Notes: a model not told the origin generated them from the letters alone. A stretch of DNA of 64,000 bases from Agrobacterium vitis (GCF_014926405.1 NZ_JACXXJ020000002.1:88865-152864), one strand, 5' to 3'. Positions 1 through 13,262 are shown, numbered from the stretch's first letter. Numbers and translations are program-made.

Positions 1-889
1 TGACTGCTTTGTCACCGGAGCTGGTCATTTGGTTTGACTTAAGACTGAGCTTGGCGTGAGCCTGCGCGCGAGTGAGAAAAGAGAAACTCTGGCTCAAAAC
101 CAGCGGAAAATTTGAGGACAGTAGCGTGTTGAGCATACCAGGCCGCGTCTTCGCGGGATATTCACGGAATGAGAAAATTGATCCGACGTAGTGATCTTTC
201 GGCGTTCGAATCTCTAAGGCACGTTTGCCGCAAATGACTCGATCAGTATAGATGGAGGCGCCAAGCGAACCGCTAACGACGGGGACCGCTGAAAAGCGAC
301 AAGTCATTATCAGCCGGAGGGCCTCACCAATCTCCGTGAAAAGCACCTCGTTTTTTTCTCGGATACCAAGGCGGCGGAGACCATAGGCATCAAGCGCGCC
401 AGCGACAACATTCCAAAGGTCCTCCAGATGCCGGATCTGATGTGCAAGATCGCCAGCGTTCTTCCCATACAGCCTGGTGAACCTACTTCCCACTTTGCCG
501 AGAGCAGTGCGAGGATATACCATGAGTGTGAGAAAGTAGTCGTTCCGAAAAAGCTTGCCGGCGAGAACACGTTGCTCGAACGTTTCGCTTAGGTTCGAAG
601 CGAAGCCGCTTCGAAAATGCCTTGGGGGCGGTGCCTGCACATCGTTATGACGGACAAGATGGGCATACACCGAGACGTTGTCGTCGGCGATATTGCGAAA
701 GAGCGTGTTGAAGGCACGGCAGCGCGCATTTCGGACTTCAACCTCCTCCAGTTCGAAGGGCACACCACTGATATGTGCCATGGTCAAGATGGAGCCGTCC
801 TCCAAAAGGACGACATGGTCGCTGAGGTGTCCAATGTAAGGCAGGTAGATTTCACCAGATCGCTCGGTCGCTCCATTTGTTCCGAACAT
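1..889 (-). CDS. virB4: VirB4 ATPase of the vir type IV secretion system (N-terminal part; runs off the window)
   Basis: VirB4 is the conserved inner-membrane ATPase that powers VirB pilus assembly and substrate transfer. Reading the minus strand from 889 gives one open frame to the window edge, about 296 codons. It starts MFGTNGATERSGEIYLP and continues with stretches I recognise as Agrobacterium VirB4, such as RNARCRAFNTLFRNIADD and FTEIGEALRLIMT. Walker motifs lie further downstream, outside the window. The ATG overlaps the virB3 stop as ATGA, which indicates translational coupling. Frame was checked across about 301-600 and no shift was seen. Confidence 0.95.
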   Translation of the reverse strand, partial: MFGTNGATERSGEIYLPYIGHLSDHVVLLEDGSILTMAHISGVPFELEEVEVRNARCRAFNTLFRNIADDNVSVYAHLVRHNDVQAPPPRHFRSGFASNLSETFEQRVLAGKLFRNDYFLTLMVYPRTALGKVGSRFTRLYGKNAGDLAHQIRHLEDLWNVVAGALDAYGLRRLGIREKNEVLFTEIGEALRLIMTCRFSAVPVVSGSLGASIYTDRVICGKRALEIRTPKDHYVGSIFSFREYPAKTRPGMLNTLLSSNFPLVLSQSFSFLTRAQAHAKLSLKSNQMTSSGDKAV

Positions 890-1215
890 CACGCCATTCC
901 TCTTCCTCGCGGCGGCACTCTGATTGGGTTGGGACTGACACTCGCCCCGCCCCACGTATGGCTGTCAACACTTCTCCCCGCCGTCTGGAGAAACAGAAAG
1001 ACCACACTTGCGGCGTTGTAGTCGCGCTCTACGACGAGCCGGGCTCCAAGCCACAGCGGCAAGAGAACGATTTCGTAGAGCGGATTCTGGACAATAACGA
1101 TAAGAAAGCCAGCCAACATCATGAACAATCCAGCCAGCGTAAGCGGCACGCCAAAGAACAATGCAGGTCTCGTCGCCGCTAAATAGAGTGTGGCTTCTTC
1201 GAGACGGTCCTTCAT
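889..1215 (-). CDS. virB3: VirB3 type IV secretion inner-membrane protein
   Basis: This 108-residue protein has the usual VirB3 length. VirB3 is a small inner-membrane component that works with VirB4 in pilus biogenesis. A long hydrophobic stretch covers about residues 15-42 (PALFFGVPLTLAGLFMMLAG onward), followed by LWLGARLVVERDYNAASVV, typical of Agrobacterium VirB3. The open frame extends upstream into virB2, but MKDRLEEATLYLAATRP is the natural start: it overlaps the virB2 stop by four bases and matches the family N-terminus. Confidence 0.96.
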   Translation of the reverse strand: MKDRLEEATLYLAATRPALFFGVPLTLAGLFMMLAGFLIVIVQNPLYEIVLLPLWLGARLVVERDYNAASVVFLFLQTAGRSVDSHTWGGASVSPNPIRVPPRGRGMA

Positions 1216-1577
1216 CCGCCGCCCCCGGTGAGCGTTTGGCCGAGAAAGCTGGCTCCAAACATAATAACGATCCCGCCGACGACGCCAGCTACGAGACCAA
1301 GAGAAGCTCGACCGAACATCCATGATATGCCGATGGCTACGATGCCAAGAACTGCGAGCGATTGACCAAACGGACCAAGAATAAAGGTGCAGATATTGTT
1401 GACCATGGTGGCGGGATCGGTTCCGCCCGCCGCTTGTGCAGCGGCTGGCTCAGAGAAAAGCAAACTCCAGCCGATCGCGCCGCTGAGGCTCGGCAGGTAA
1501 GTAACCGCCAGGCGCACAACCAACTCCCTGAGGCAACGCAACGTCGAACGCACGCGGTATTTTTCAAAGCATGCCAT
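1212..1577 (-). CDS. virB2: VirB2 major T-pilin precursor
   Basis: 121 residues, the same length as Agrobacterium VirB2. VirB2 is exported, cleaved, cyclised and assembled into the T-pilus. A long leader precedes a probable cleavage site at AAAQ|AAGGTDP around residue 48. The mature part begins with DPATMVNNICTFILGPFGQS and has two hydrophobic helices separated by a short loop (WMFGRASLG), ending in a glycine-rich tail. The mature region is much better conserved than the leader, as expected for a cyclic pilin. It sits between virB1 and virB3 in the normal order. Confidence 0.97.
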   Translation of the reverse strand: MACFEKYRVRSTLRCLRELVVRLAVTYLPSLSGAIGWSLLFSEPAAAQAAGGTDPATMVNNICTFILGPFGQSLAVLGIVAIGISWMFGRASLGLVAGVVGGIVIMFGASFLGQTLTGGGG

Positions 1578-1601
1578 GAGGGTACATCTCCATTACTCAA
1601 T

Positions 1602-2309
1602 TCAAAAAACTTGATCGTCTTCCGGAGTTCTGTGTTCATTCGGCTCCTGCGGCTCTGGCGAACCAGATGAACCGCCTGCCCCACCTGCTGAGCGGGTGTT
1701 GTCGTAAGAACGCCAGACATTCCACGGTTCTTCTGGGCTCTGCTCATCATGATCTTGATTTTTCGCCGACTGAGCCAGTGGAGGCACGAGTTGCTGAGCC
1801 GCCAACTCGACCCTTCGCACATATCCGTTCGTGAAGCCGCGCTTGAGATTGCCGGTATTGTACGCCGAGATTGCTCGCCGAAGCGCGAGCTGTTCTTCTT
1901 GCGCCGTGTTCCCGCCCGTAAAGTGCCGTACAAGCAGTCGCGCCGCGGCTGATAGAGACGCACAGGGCTCAAATGCATTGCTAGACGTCAAACCCAGCAT
2001 CGCGAAATTGCTCGAGTTCACCTGCATAAGGCCGACATCGATTGAATGCCCTGCTACGAGACGATCTTCCACACTTCGCCTGGCATCCGCCTGATCAGTC
2101 CAGTGAAGAGTTTCATCGGTAGTATTGTCATGAAGCACGAGTGGATCGGATCGGCTTTCGACTTTGGCAATCGCTGCAAGCGTAGATGGAGCAACCGAAG
2201 GGGCGCATTCGCGAGCAAGCTGACTGAAATCGGCCGGAGAGAGCGGCGCGGCCTCGCTTGGCTGGACCATTAGAAAAATGATCCCGAAAGATCCTGCCGC
2301 CTTCAGCAT
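1602..2309 (-). CDS. virB1: VirB1 lytic transglycosylase
   Basis: 235 residues. VirB1 opens peptidoglycan for the secretion channel; a processed C-terminal part (VirB1*) is released. A signal peptide is visible (MLKAAGSFGIIFLMVQPSEA, cleavage near 20-21). The SLT fold carries the catalytic glutamate at about residue 51 (AIAKVESRSDP), then DVGLMQVNSSNF and AISAYNTGN. The C-terminal tail is low-complexity and rich in Gly, Pro and Glu. It is the first gene of the virB operon, with the vir-box-bearing promoter region upstream. Confidence 0.95.
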   Translation of the reverse strand: MLKAAGSFGIIFLMVQPSEAAPLSPADFSQLARECAPSVAPSTLAAIAKVESRSDPLVLHDNTTDETLHWTDQADARRSVEDRLVAGHSIDVGLMQVNSSNFAMLGLTSSNAFEPCASLSAAARLLVRHFTGGNTAQEEQLALRRAISAYNTGNLKRGFTNGYVRRVELAAQQLVPPLAQSAKNQDHDEQSPEEPWNVWRSYDNTRSAGGAGGSSGSPEPQEPNEHRTPEDDQVF

Positions 2310-2426
2310 TCTATATCTCCTACGTCTCGCACTGATCTTCGCTGCAGTCTCAAGATGACGTGACCGCTAACGATCGCGACTATGGGAAGGATCTGTTACT
2401 CTTGGGTTTTAATGTTTTCGTTATTG

Positions 2427-2438
2427 ATTTCATTTGAA
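2427..2438 (-). promoter_or_regulatory. vir box upstream of virB1
   Basis: On the minus strand the sequence reads TTCAAATGAAAT, 11 of 12 matches to the VirG-binding consensus TNCAATTGAAAY. It lies about 118 bases upstream of the virB1 start, in the interval between virA and virB1 where the virB promoter belongs. The rest of 2310-2912 is AT-rich in parts and holds no convincing gene. Confidence 0.75.
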
Positions 2439-2912
2439 GCAAATGACGTCGTTGATGGATGCTTGTTTGGTTGGCCGAGCTGAGTACGAGCCAATTTCAC
2501 CTAAAAGAGACGGTCGGGCGGATTGTTTGCGTGGGGCAGGTATTGCTGTCGAATCGTGCCTTCTTTGGTTCCGCTGCGGAGAAGCACATTTCTCTTTGTT
2601 TTGAGTTTTAACCGACGTTGACCGAGAAACGTCACAAATCTCGCGGGGCTGTCACGGCGGTGCAGTCAAAACAGATCATATAAATGCGCATACGGGATCA
2701 TTCGAGTAATCACGACCAGCAGATTGATCGAGTCGGCCTATTCAACAATGCTGTCCCCTGAGTGTCTCAGCAACGCCATTGGAGGCATCTCGCTGCCGTA
2801 GCGCAGGAGATCTCGGGTCATCCGGAATCCCACCCAGTTCGTGCGTCATTGAAAGCTTTATTGCGTTGCATCTCTACCCGAATTATGCCGACCCCATCCT
2901 TAATCTGTCCAT

Positions 2913-5423
2913 TTATTCCGTTCTGATATTCGCGCGAACCACATAGGCGAGAGCCTTGGATGACACCGGTTTTTGCAAAAAGTGGTTAGATGCCTCGCCG
3001 TCCGCCGAAATTGAAACGTTTTTTTGATGCTGCCCGATCATGATGATCGGCACTTTTTCTAGTGTCGCGACCCAGGAGCCTACACGTTCTCCATCGAGAA
3101 ACGATGAATGATCAATCAGAACAATATCTGCCTCTTTGCCTGCCAAAACCCAGTCAGTCAGCCCTTTGAACGTGTTAAAGCCGACTGGCTCATAACCGAG
3201 CGCCGCGATCGTTTCCTCATACCTTTCAAGCGTCACCGGATCGGGTTCAACCACAGCGACAATCTCTCCGCTACCGAGCGGTATTTTTTCAGGTCCAAAA
3301 AAACTCTCTGAATTCACTGGCTTCTTCGCCGAAGTTGGCAGATAAATGTCGAAGCGCGTACCTCTGCCAACAGTTGAGATCACATCGACAAAACCCGCCA
3401 TTGCGCTGACGTGGCCGTGCACGGTGGAGAGCCCCAGCCCAGTGCCGCCGCATTGCGCGCGCGTGGTAAAAAAAGGCTCAAAAATATGTGGCAATGCGGC
3501 TTCGCCTATGCCTCCACCGTTATCCTCAACTGAAAGAAGGATGTAATCGCCAGCGGGTATCGTGCCGTTCGCAAGTACCTTATGCTTCCATACAAACGAT
3601 CTATAGACGCTGACCTCGATACGCCCGGAGCCTATACAAGCCTCTGCGGCGTTCTTACACAGGTTCATCAGTATCTGCTCAATTTCGAGCGGATTTCCTT
3701 CGACAATCATCTGAGCGCTTTGAATATTGAAATCGACCTCCACCTCTGAAGGCAGCGCAACACGTAACGAAGGTGCAATCTCCCTCACCAACGCCGACAG
3801 GTTGAACGGCCTTGCTGTCCGTTCACGTCGCCGGCTAAGCGCAAGAATCTGATCAATAATCAGTCTCGCTCGATTGCTTTCAGCATTGATGCGATCGATG
3901 TAGTGTCGAGCGTAAGTGCGGCGGTGTAGAATGTTTTGTGCCATTTCGGCGTAGCCGAGAATTACCCCAAGAATGTTGTTGAATTCGTGCGCTATGCCTC
4001 CTGCAAGTGTCCCAACGGCTTCAAGCCGTTCCGCATGTTTCAAACGACGCTCAAGAATGTCTCGCTGGGTTTGCTTGCACCGAATGACCACATAATGGCT
4101 GACACAGCCAGCGGCAAGTTCCATAAGTTGAACTTCACTTGACGCTGGCTGCACGGGGTCTCGATCGAACCTAAGGCCGAAAACAGCAACTAGTCGATCG
4201 GACACCTTGAACGCAACCAACGCCCACCGGCCAGGGGCGTCTTCATTAAAGCAACTTGCCTTTCGGGCAGGATAGTCTCGAAAGATCGATCCGTGCTCGT
4301 CGGCCTGGACCAGAGAAACAATTTTCCGGATCCGCCGCTCGTTCCAGCTCGGCGGAGGCGCGCTTGCGGAAAACGTCTCGGCAATTTCGTTTTCAGTAAC
4401 GTTCACTAACCCTAGCACACACTGGTTAGCTTCAAAAAAATTCTCAATAGTTCCCAGTGCGGCTTCCGCTGAGGATTTCAGTGACTGCTTTGTTTCTGTA
4501 GAATCTTCGAAGCAAACCCCAATTTTCTTGATAACTTCTTCAAAATCCAGGCGTCTCGCCAACCTGTCGGTTCGTCGACGCAATTTGTGAACCAGAATTA
4601 CTATCCCAAAGCAGAAGAATACTGAAACAGCACCGAGAAACGTTCGTACCCGTTGCTCAACCACTCTGGCCAAGCTGTCAGCTTCCAGGTATGCCCGCTG
4701 CAACTTCTTCGTATTCTCGAACGTTCCAGAGGCCTGAACCAGCTTTACAGTTTCATTCAACCTCGGCAGTACGCCTAGGATAACCCTTCCATTACGGACG
4801 ACCTCCTGAATAGCGACCTTATCCGCGTTCGTCGACATCTGAAGCTGGTCTAGACTTTGAGTGATCTGTAGTGCGAGCTCGGTGTTTGGTCGAAACGAAA
4901 ACTGCAGCATTAAATAGCCCAGCTCAGGCACCTTCGCTGCGTTCAAATCTCGGCTATCCGAGGTTCTCAGAAGCGAGCTTATTGACTGATTAAAGGTCGC
5001 CAATGAATCCTCGAACACCACATTTTGCGCCCCGAACGATGCAACCGCCGCGTCGGTCGTGTTTATCGAGGACTTCAGTCGCGCAAGCAGTTCGGAGAGT
5101 TCCCCTACATCTTCAAGACGCGCCTTCTTAAAAAGCTGCTGTAGATTTGCGATGCTCGAGCGCACTCGCCCCAGAGGAACGATAAGAGGACGGTAATTCC
5201 GAAGAAGGCCGGCGTGAGCACGCAACACGTTCCGCTGGAGCAGCGCACAATCGACGTCGATTGACTGCAACTCAGTTAGAATCGCTTCACTGCTTTTTTC
5301 ATTTTTCCAGGGTCCAATGGCCAGAACCGCAAAAGATATAGCCGCAACTACCAATGCTAAAACGTACCAGGAATTGATAGCGAGCAGAACCTTCCGGGAA
5401 GGTAACAAACGATCCCAAGTCAT
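2913..5423 (-). CDS. virA: VirA hybrid sensor histidine kinase
   Basis: 836 residues, the expected VirA length. VirA senses plant phenolics, sugars (with ChvE) and acidity and phosphorylates VirG. A first membrane segment lies at about 12-37 and a second at about 262-280, with the periplasmic domain between them. A linker follows, then the H-box [12 protein letters not shown] with the phospho-accepting His near 479, the N-box [12 protein letters not shown], and the G-boxes [12 protein letters not shown] and [14 protein letters not shown]-terminal receiver-like domain covers about 710-836 (DIVLIDHSS). It lies upstream of virB on the same strand, as in Ti plasmids. No clear vir box was found in the 5424-5530 upstream sequence. 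Confidence 0.96.
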   Translation of the reverse strand: MTWDRLLPSRKVLLAINSWYVLALVVAAISFAVLAIGPWKNEKSSEAILTELQSIDVDCALLQRNVLRAHAGLLRNYRPLIVPLGRVRSSIANLQQLFKKARLEDVGELSELLARLKSSINTTDAAVASFGAQNVVFEDSLATFNQSISSLLRTSDSRDLNAAKVPELGYLMLQFSFRPNTELALQITQSLDQLQMSTNADKVAIQEVVRNGRVILGVLPRLNETVKLVQASGTFENTKKLQRAYLEADSLARVVEQRVRTFLGAVSVFFCFGIVILVHKLRRRTDRLARRLDFEEVIKKIGVCFEDSTETKQSLKSSAEAALGTIENFFEANQCVLGLVNVTENEIAETFSASAPPPSWNERRIRKIVSLVQADEHGSIFRDYPARKASCFNEDAPGRWALVAFKVSDRLVAVFGLRFDRDPVQPASSEVQLMELAAGCVSHYVVIRCKQTQRDILERRLKHAERLEAVGTLAGGIAHEFNNILGVILGYAEMAQNILHRRTYARHYIDRINAESNRARLIIDQILALSRRRERTARPFNLSALVREIAPSLRVALPSEVEVDFNIQSAQMIVEGNPLEIEQILMNLCKNAAEACIGSGRIEVSVYRSFVWKHKVLANGTIPAGDYILLSVEDNGGGIGEAALPHIFEPFFTTRAQCGGTGLGLSTVHGHVSAMAGFVDVISTVGRGTRFDIYLPTSAKKPVNSESFFGPEKIPLGSGEIVAVVEPDPVTLERYEETIAALGYEPVGFNTFKGLTDWVLAGKEADIVLIDHSSFLDGERVGSWVATLEKVPIIMIGQHQKNVSISADGEASNHFLQKPVSSKALAYVVRANIRTE

Positions 5424-5662
5424 TTAGTTACCTCTCTTTGCAACAGCCGACCCGATTATGCGGATGTCGAGGGATTAGCGTCACCCGATGATCTCACCCC
5501 GGAATTACTTATCATTCTTACATCCGTGATACGAATTGCCGCACGGAAGAAAATTCCAGCCAAACAAGCAGAAACCAAGCTGTCCATGCGAGACTATAGG
5601 CGGCGGCGCTTAGATGCTGTCTTCCTCACCTCCACGACGATCGGCGCCACGAGGCCCCGGTT

Positions 5663-8226
<2,564 letters not shown>

Positions 8227-10125
8227 ATGTCCGAAGAGAGCCATCTGAACGAACGCCACATGACGCCGCGAAAGCGGTTCTGTCTTGCGCTGGGTTCTGT
8301 CGGTGTCGTCTACGGCGATATCGGCACCAGCCCGCTCTATGCCTTTCGCGAAGCGCTGAAGCCGGTGGTCCATGACGGCGCCACCCGTTTCGAGATCATC
8401 AGCCTGATCTCGCTGATGATTTGGGCGCTGACGATCATCGTCACCATCAAATATGTGCTCTTCCTGCTGCGCGCGGACAACGACGGCGAGGGCGGCACGC
8501 TGTCGCTACTTGCCCTGCTGATGAAGACCGCCAACGGCCATACCGCCATCCTGATGCTGCTCGGCCTGATCGGTGCCTCCCTCTTCCTCGGGGATGCGAT
8601 GATCACCCCGGCTCTATCCGTGTTGTCGGCCGTCGAGGGTCTGAAGCTCGTCGCACCCCGCCTCGCGGGCTATATCGTGCCGATCTCGGTGGTGATCCTG
8701 GCGCTGCTCTTCGTCGTGCAATCACGTGGCACCGGCGCCGTCGCGAAGTTCTTCGGCCCGATCACCGCCATCTGGTTCCTCGTCACGGCCGCTGCCGGCA
8801 TTTCTCATATCTCGGACGACTACGGCATTCTGGCCGCCTTCAATCCCTATTATGCCGTCAGCTTCCTGCTGCATGAGGGCTTCGATGGCGTCGTCGTGCT
8901 CGGCGCCGTGTTCCTGACGGTGACGGGCGCGGAAGCGCTCTATGCCGATCTTGGCCATTTCGGCCGTCGTCCGATTCAGTGGGCCTGGTTCCTGCTGGTT
9001 TTCCCGTCGCTGACGCTGAATTATCTCGGGCAGGGCGCGCTCGTTCTCGGCAATCCGGGGACGATGTCCGACCCCTTCTATCTGATGTATCCGAAATGGG
9101 CGCTGCTGCCTGTCGTCATCCTGGCGACCGCCGCGACGATCATCGCCAGCCAGGCTGTCATCACCGGCGCCTTCTCGATGGTGCGCCAGGGCATCAACCT
9201 CGGCTTCCTGCCGCGCATGGAAATCCTGTTCACCTCGGAAACCAATGCCGGGCAGATCTTCGTGCCTTCGGTCAATGCCGTGCTGTTCATCGGCGTCATC
9301 TTCCTGGTTCTGAGTTTCAAGACATCGGACGCACTGGCGACCGCCTACGGCATCTCCGTCACCGGCGCCATGGTCGTCACCTCGATCATGGCCTTCGAAT
9401 TCGTCCGCGCCCGCTGGAACTGGTCGCTCCCGGTTGCGGTGATCGCGCTCGTGCCACTGGTAGTGCTCGAAATGATCTTCCTCGGCGCCAACCTTTTGAA
9501 GATCCACGACGGCGGCTATATCCCGATCATGATCGCCACCGCCTTTACCGTCGTCATGTGGACCTGGCGTCGCGGCACGGCGATCCTGATGGAAAAGACC
9601 CGCCACGCCGATATTCCGCTTGCCTCCTTCCTTAGCTCGATCGAGCGCAAGGGTGAACATTCGCCGGCCCAGGTTACGGGCACCGCGATCTTCCTGACCG
9701 GCGATCCGGAGTCCGCCCCCGCCGCCTTGCTGCACAATCTCAAGCACAACCACGTGCTTCACGACCGCAACGTCATCCTGACGATCCGCACGATCAGCAA
9801 ACCGCGTGTACCGAGCCACGCCCGTTACAAGATAGAACAGATTTCCGAGCGTTTCTCTCGCGTCGAACTGCTCTTCGGCTTCATGGAACCGCATAATGTG
9901 TCTCAAGCCCTGGCGACGTTGCGCAAGGCCGGATTGAAGTTCGACATCATGTCGACCTCCTTCTATCTCGGTCGCCGTAAGCTCCTGCCGGATGCCAAGT
10001 CGGGTATGCCCTACTGGCAGGACCGACTTTACATCGTACTTGCAAATGCTGCCGCAATGCCGTCAGATTATTTCAGCCTGCCAGCCAACCGCGTGGTCGA
10101 ACTGGGATCGCAAGTCATTGTTTGA
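8227..10125 (+). CDS. kup: Kup family potassium uptake permease
   Basis: 632 residues, full length. Kup proteins are K+/H+ symporters with about 12 membrane helices and a soluble C-terminus. The conserved N-terminal signature [20 protein letters not shown] is present, followed by [14 protein letters not shown] and [17 protein letters not shown], all hallmarks of the family. AAGGAG lies about 13-18 bases upstream of the ATG. The gene is GC-rich with strong third-position GC, unlike the AT-richer vir debris on both sides, so it looks like separately acquired or recently transferred chromosomal-type DNA. A plasmid-borne extra copy is the likely interpretation. The long antisense frame at 8722-9906 is a codon-bias shadow. 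Confidence 0.95.
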   Translation: MSEESHLNERHMTPRKRFCLALGSVGVVYGDIGTSPLYAFREALKPVVHDGATRFEIISLISLMIWALTIIVTIKYVLFLLRADNDGEGGTLSLLALLMKTANGHTAILMLLGLIGASLFLGDAMITPALSVLSAVEGLKLVAPRLAGYIVPISVVILALLFVVQSRGTGAVAKFFGPITAIWFLVTAAAGISHISDDYGILAAFNPYYAVSFLLHEGFDGVVVLGAVFLTVTGAEALYADLGHFGRRPIQWAWFLLVFPSLTLNYLGQGALVLGNPGTMSDPFYLMYPKWALLPVVILATAATIIASQAVITGAFSMVRQGINLGFLPRMEILFTSETNAGQIFVPSVNAVLFIGVIFLVLSFKTSDALATAYGISVTGAMVVTSIMAFEFVRARWNWSLPVAVIALVPLVVLEMIFLGANLLKIHDGGYIPIMIATAFTVVMWTWRRGTAILMEKTRHADIPLASFLSSIERKGEHSPAQVTGTAIFLTGDPESAPAALLHNLKHNHVLHDRNVILTIRTISKPRVPSHARYKIEQISERFSRVELLFGFMEPHNVSQALATLRKAGLKFDIMSTSFYLGRRKLLPDAKSGMPYWQDRLYIVLANAAAMPSDYFSLPANRVVELGSQVIV

Positions 10126-10543
10126 GATCTGCCCCAGTTATGCCGATGTGGACGCCAAGGAGAGTTGAGTATTTTTCGGCGTCCGCCCGCATGGCTTTTG
10201 AGGTGGGGCAAAGGCCAGAGGCGCGATGAGGACTTTGGAGCAGACATGCTTCGGAAGCAATTCGGCGTTCTGGCGGAGAGCCCGCGCCAAAACATTGATA
10301 TAGACGGAAATTTTCATTCGTCCCCAGCCAGCCAGAGGCTTCACCTTGTTGATCACCAAAGATTTGGCAGTGGCGCCGTCCTTTGATGAGCCACCTGGCC
10401 GCGAGTTTAATCCATCGCTGGTAAGATTATCTGCCTCTGTTTCATCTGTAACAACTCACAACACAGCCGACATCAACTTGAAACAGCAGTTGGAAATTAT
10501 CCATATCCGACACGCAGGTTAACAACTGACGCAGGGTCTCGAC
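10126..10543. other. Spacer upstream of virJ with a weak vir-box match
   Basis: No gene is supported; the short frames here have no recognisable features. At 10473-10484 the plus strand reads TCAACTTGAAAC, 10 of 12 positions of the vir-box consensus, 60 bases upstream of virJ. This fits VirG control of virJ but is not decisive. Confidence 0.4.
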
Positions 10544-11284
10544 ATGGTAATAAAGTTGTTATTGGTATTCGCGTTAACACTTATTCCCGGAGTAAATTCC
10601 GCATACGCAAACCAACGCGTCAACCATGTCATGTGGTCGAATAGAGGCGCAAATCGACTAGGGATTCCTCTTCGCGTGTTTAGCGCCAATCCAACCAAGA
10701 ACACGGTCGCGATCTTTTACTCTGGCGATGCTGGATGGCAGAATATCGACGAAGAGATTGCTAACTATCTGCAGACGGAAGGGATTCCCGTCGTTGGCGT
10801 CAATTCACTCCGTTATTTTTGGTCCGAACGGTCTCCAAGCGGAACTGCGGCAGATCTTGGACATTTAATTGATGTCTACACCAAGCTTTTCGGCGTGCAG
10901 AATGTTTTACTTGTAGGATATTCCTTCGGCGCTGACGTCATGCCAGCAAGCTTCAATCGGCTTACCCACGAGCAAAGAATGCAGGTTAAGCAAATCTCCC
11001 TCCTGGCATTGTCACATCAGGTCGACTATGTCGTTTCACTCAGGGGCTGGCTTCAACTCGAAACCGAAGGTAAAGGCGGCAATCCTCTGAATGACCTCAC
11101 ATCGATTGACCCAACAATCGTCCAATGCATGTACGGGCGCGATGACCGCAATAATGCTTGCCCATCGCTCCGGCAGACCGGCGCCGAAGTTATTGGCTTT
11201 AGTGGCGGGCATCATTTTGATAATGATTTCAATGGATTGTCTAAGCGCATCGTCTCAGGCCTCGTGACACGCCTAAGACATTAA
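10544..11284 (+). CDS. virJ: VirJ (AcvB-like) periplasmic virulence protein
   Basis: 246 residues, matching VirJ, which corresponds to the C-terminal half of chromosomal AcvB. A Sec signal peptide is clear (MVIKLLLVFALTLIPGVNSA, cleavage near YA|NQ). The mature protein has IFYSGDAGWQNIDEEIANYL and the alpha/beta-hydrolase nucleophile-elbow motif VGYSFGADVMP, then FSGGHHFDNDF near the C-terminus holding the probable catalytic His. VirJ is periplasmic, contacts T4SS components and substrates in Agrobacterium, and AcvB/VirJ proteins have been linked to lysyl-phosphatidylglycerol hydrolysis. It stands alone here, next to the traR remnant. Confidence 0.93.
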   Translation: MVIKLLLVFALTLIPGVNSAYANQRVNHVMWSNRGANRLGIPLRVFSANPTKNTVAIFYSGDAGWQNIDEEIANYLQTEGIPVVGVNSLRYFWSERSPSGTAADLGHLIDVYTKLFGVQNVLLVGYSFGADVMPASFNRLTHEQRMQVKQISLLALSHQVDYVVSLRGWLQLETEGKGGNPLNDLTSIDPTIVQCMYGRDDRNNACPSLRQTGAEVIGFSGGHHFDNDFNGLSKRIVSGLVTRLRH

Positions 11285-11602
11285 TAACGTTTAGAGTGCT
11301 TAGCTTCGCCCTTATTTAATGGTTTTTCCAATTCGGCAGTATTTTGATTCACTCATGGCGGGAGAAATTGGCATGAATGATTTGTTTTGTTGACCCCTTC
11401 ACACTTCAGCCAGATCCAGCTGTTTTTGCCGATTGCTCGCGGCGTCGAGCGCGTGGATGGTCTGAGGGTGAGAGGTTGCATGGGCACGTTCACATCGCCC
11501 CTCCCCCCAACAGAAATTTGAGCGGTTCCGAACGCCGCTCGATGTTCATTTGATGAAGGAGATCATCGCTCCAGGGAGCAGTCGAGGTCGCCACCGCGAA
11601 AT
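11285..11602. other. Spacer between virJ and the traR remnant
   Basis: No gene or clear signal seen. The N-terminal half of traR is missing here, so part of this stretch is probably scrambled traR-side DNA, but I could not align it. Confidence 0.35.
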
Positions 11603-12037
11603 GTGCAGAAGCGAGCTTTTCTGCTCATGGGTGTCCGCGCCGACGGAGGCAGCGCTGGTCATGCCATGGTGCGGGACCTACGCCATGAGTCCGCATCTGG
11701 CCGAGCGGTCGCGGGCATACTGGCATCGGAGAAGCCCGCGATCGATCTCGATCGTGAGATCGATGCAGTTGCAGTAGCGGCGACCATTGGACAGATCCAT
11801 GCCCGTATTTCATCCCTTCGCACCACGCCCAGTGCGGAAGGTGCCGTATGGCTCGATCCGAAGGATAGCGACCTATCTGAGATGGATTGCCTTGGGCAAG
11901 ACGATGGAAGAAATCGCTGACGTGGAAGGCGCCAAATACAACAGCGTCCGCGTCAAGCTTCGCGAAACCATGAAGCGCTTCGACGTCTGCCCAACGCCCA
12001 TCTTACCGCGCTGGCAATCCGACGAAAACTCATTTGA
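11603..12037 (+). pseudogene. traR: traR quorum-sensing activator, frameshifted and 5'-degraded
   Basis: TraR is the LuxR-type activator that, with 3-oxo-octanoyl-homoserine lactone, turns on Ti plasmid conjugation. Frame one reads [39 protein letters not shown] and WLDPK, clearly the end of the ligand-binding domain. A one-base insertion near 11867-11870 then moves the DNA-binding domain to another frame: [20 protein letters not shown] then [21 protein letters not shown] second shift near 11990 puts the normal ending [13 protein letters not shown] in yet another frame, with its stop at 12035-12037. The first 110 or so residues are not recognisable. It cannot make TraR. Confidence 0.9.
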
Positions 12038-12165
12038 GGGTTAAAGCAAATCCGGCAGTTAACGCATCAATCGTGCTGTGACGGGGCGAACCCAATACGC
12101 GTAGGTTGTCCAGTTACTTCTCGACAAGGTGCGTCCGCGGGACGTCACATAGAAGGAGGGGCCGT

Positions 12166-12357
12166 GGCCGCACTCGCGCGGCAGATGTTCAGAAAATGGT
12201 TTGCGTGATGGGCGTTTGCGCTCGAACGCTTTGAGGGCTGAGGATTTGGCTGCACTTTCAGCCGCAAGTTCGTCTTCATTCGGGTCTGCCGCGAGTTGCA
12301 GTTCCATCTGCTCAAGGGGCCGTAGAGTTCACGGCGAACGTTGTCGATCCCCAGCAT
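12166..12357 (-). mobile_element. IS66-family TnpC transposase fragment
   Basis: The minus strand reads EDELAAESAAKSSALKAFER then KRPSRKPFSEHLPREC, the linker-to-zinc-finger region typical of IS66 TnpC N-termini. The frame breaks after PREC and neither the DDE domain nor terminal repeats are present, so this is a remnant. Confidence 0.7.
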
Positions 12358-12755
12358 CCCCTTAACCGCCTAACAGCACGGTTCCGATCGAAAACGAACA
12401 ATTTGAGCACACTTTGGAAGGAAACGCCGCTCCGGTACTTTCAGCAAAACGTTTATATCGCATGAATTGCTCAGTGGGCTCTTAAGTCCAGTCTTAACAG
12501 CTCAAACTCACGGGATAAATGGAATGTCGCGACTACTCGCCTCGGAGAAATCCTGGAGCCCATGCCGCAAGTTCATCAATTCGATTGAACGCGTTTGCAG
12601 CAGCAGCCACTTCTGCAATGATGGTGGAATTGGCAAAAGGTGTGCTTCCGTCGCTGCGCTGCTCGTCCGAAACCTCGCGAAAACCTAGTTCACCGTAAAT
12701 GCCTATCTCGACCCGCGGCTTTCTCTGCGGAACGAAGGGTGGTGCATCATGCCAG
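12358..12755. other. Spacer with no supported gene
   Basis: Short open frames exist on both strands but none has recognisable motifs. On the minus strand about 12540-12690 there is a stop-free stretch (for example STIIAEVAAAANAFNRID) that could be the remains of a gene; I cannot identify it. Confidence 0.3.
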
Positions 12756-13262
12756 TCAGGCGGCCGGAACCGAGGGACTTTTCCTCACTGGGGCTAGCGG
12801 CTTTGATAACGAGCGATCCGGTTTGATATCCAACAGCGGTGTTTCATCCAGGCAGTCAAGGCCACGTACGGCAATCGAGTTTCCAGATACTCGTTCCACC
12901 TTCACGATCGACGTTCCGATCGGATTGGGCCTCACAGGTGATCGCAGAGAGAAAGCGCCGTGAATCTCTCCATCGTCAGCGGGACTTAGTAGGACAATAT
13001 CGCGCGGTGACTCGTGCAGCCAATAAAGAACTTCAAGCTTCGCATACACCTCGACACCCTTCAGCGCCAAGGCCCAAGGTTCCGAAATCTCAAGCGTGCA
13101 TAGTGGCCCCGATTCACTGCCCTGCCGAGGAGTGTCAGCTCGACTTTTCCAGGGGGTCCGGATCTTTCCAACAAAGAAAAGCGATGCGTCACCGTCTTCG
13201 GGTAGCGCGACCGCAACTTCATTTGTTCGCAATCTGGTTGAGTGCATAACAGCTCCTGCCAA
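12756..13262 (-). CDS. TrmO/TsaA-fold methyltransferase, VirR-like
   Basis: 168 residues. The TrmO/TsaA family methylates N6-threonylcarbamoyladenosine at position 37 of some tRNAs using S-adenosylmethionine; Ti plasmids carry a relative called virR whose role is unclear. Family signatures are evident: FFVGKIRTPW at the start, then SLRSPVRPNPIGTSIVKVER, and GLDCLDETPLLDIKPDRS. An internal ATG six codons in (13247) is an alternative start. It lies between vir accessory genes on the minus strand, which supports a virR-type assignment, but no vir box was identified. Confidence 0.8.
   Translation of the reverse strand: MAGAVMHSTRLRTNEVAVALPEDGDASLFFVGKIRTPWKSRADTPRQGSESGPLCTLEISEPWALALKGVEVYAKLEVLYWLHESPRDIVLLSPADDGEIHGAFSLRSPVRPNPIGTSIVKVERVSGNSIAVRGLDCLDETPLLDIKPDRSLSKPLAPVRKSPSVPAA

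Noticed and set aside
8722..9906. 394-codon open frame antisense to kup
   Set aside because: Composition is Arg/Gly/His/Asp-rich as expected for the reverse strand of a GC-rich gene; no domain; kup is certain.
12756..13262. Housekeeping tRNA methyltransferase displaced from the chromosome
   Set aside because: Location among vir accessory genes and the known virR of Ti plasmids favour a vir-associated paralogue, though activity may be the same.
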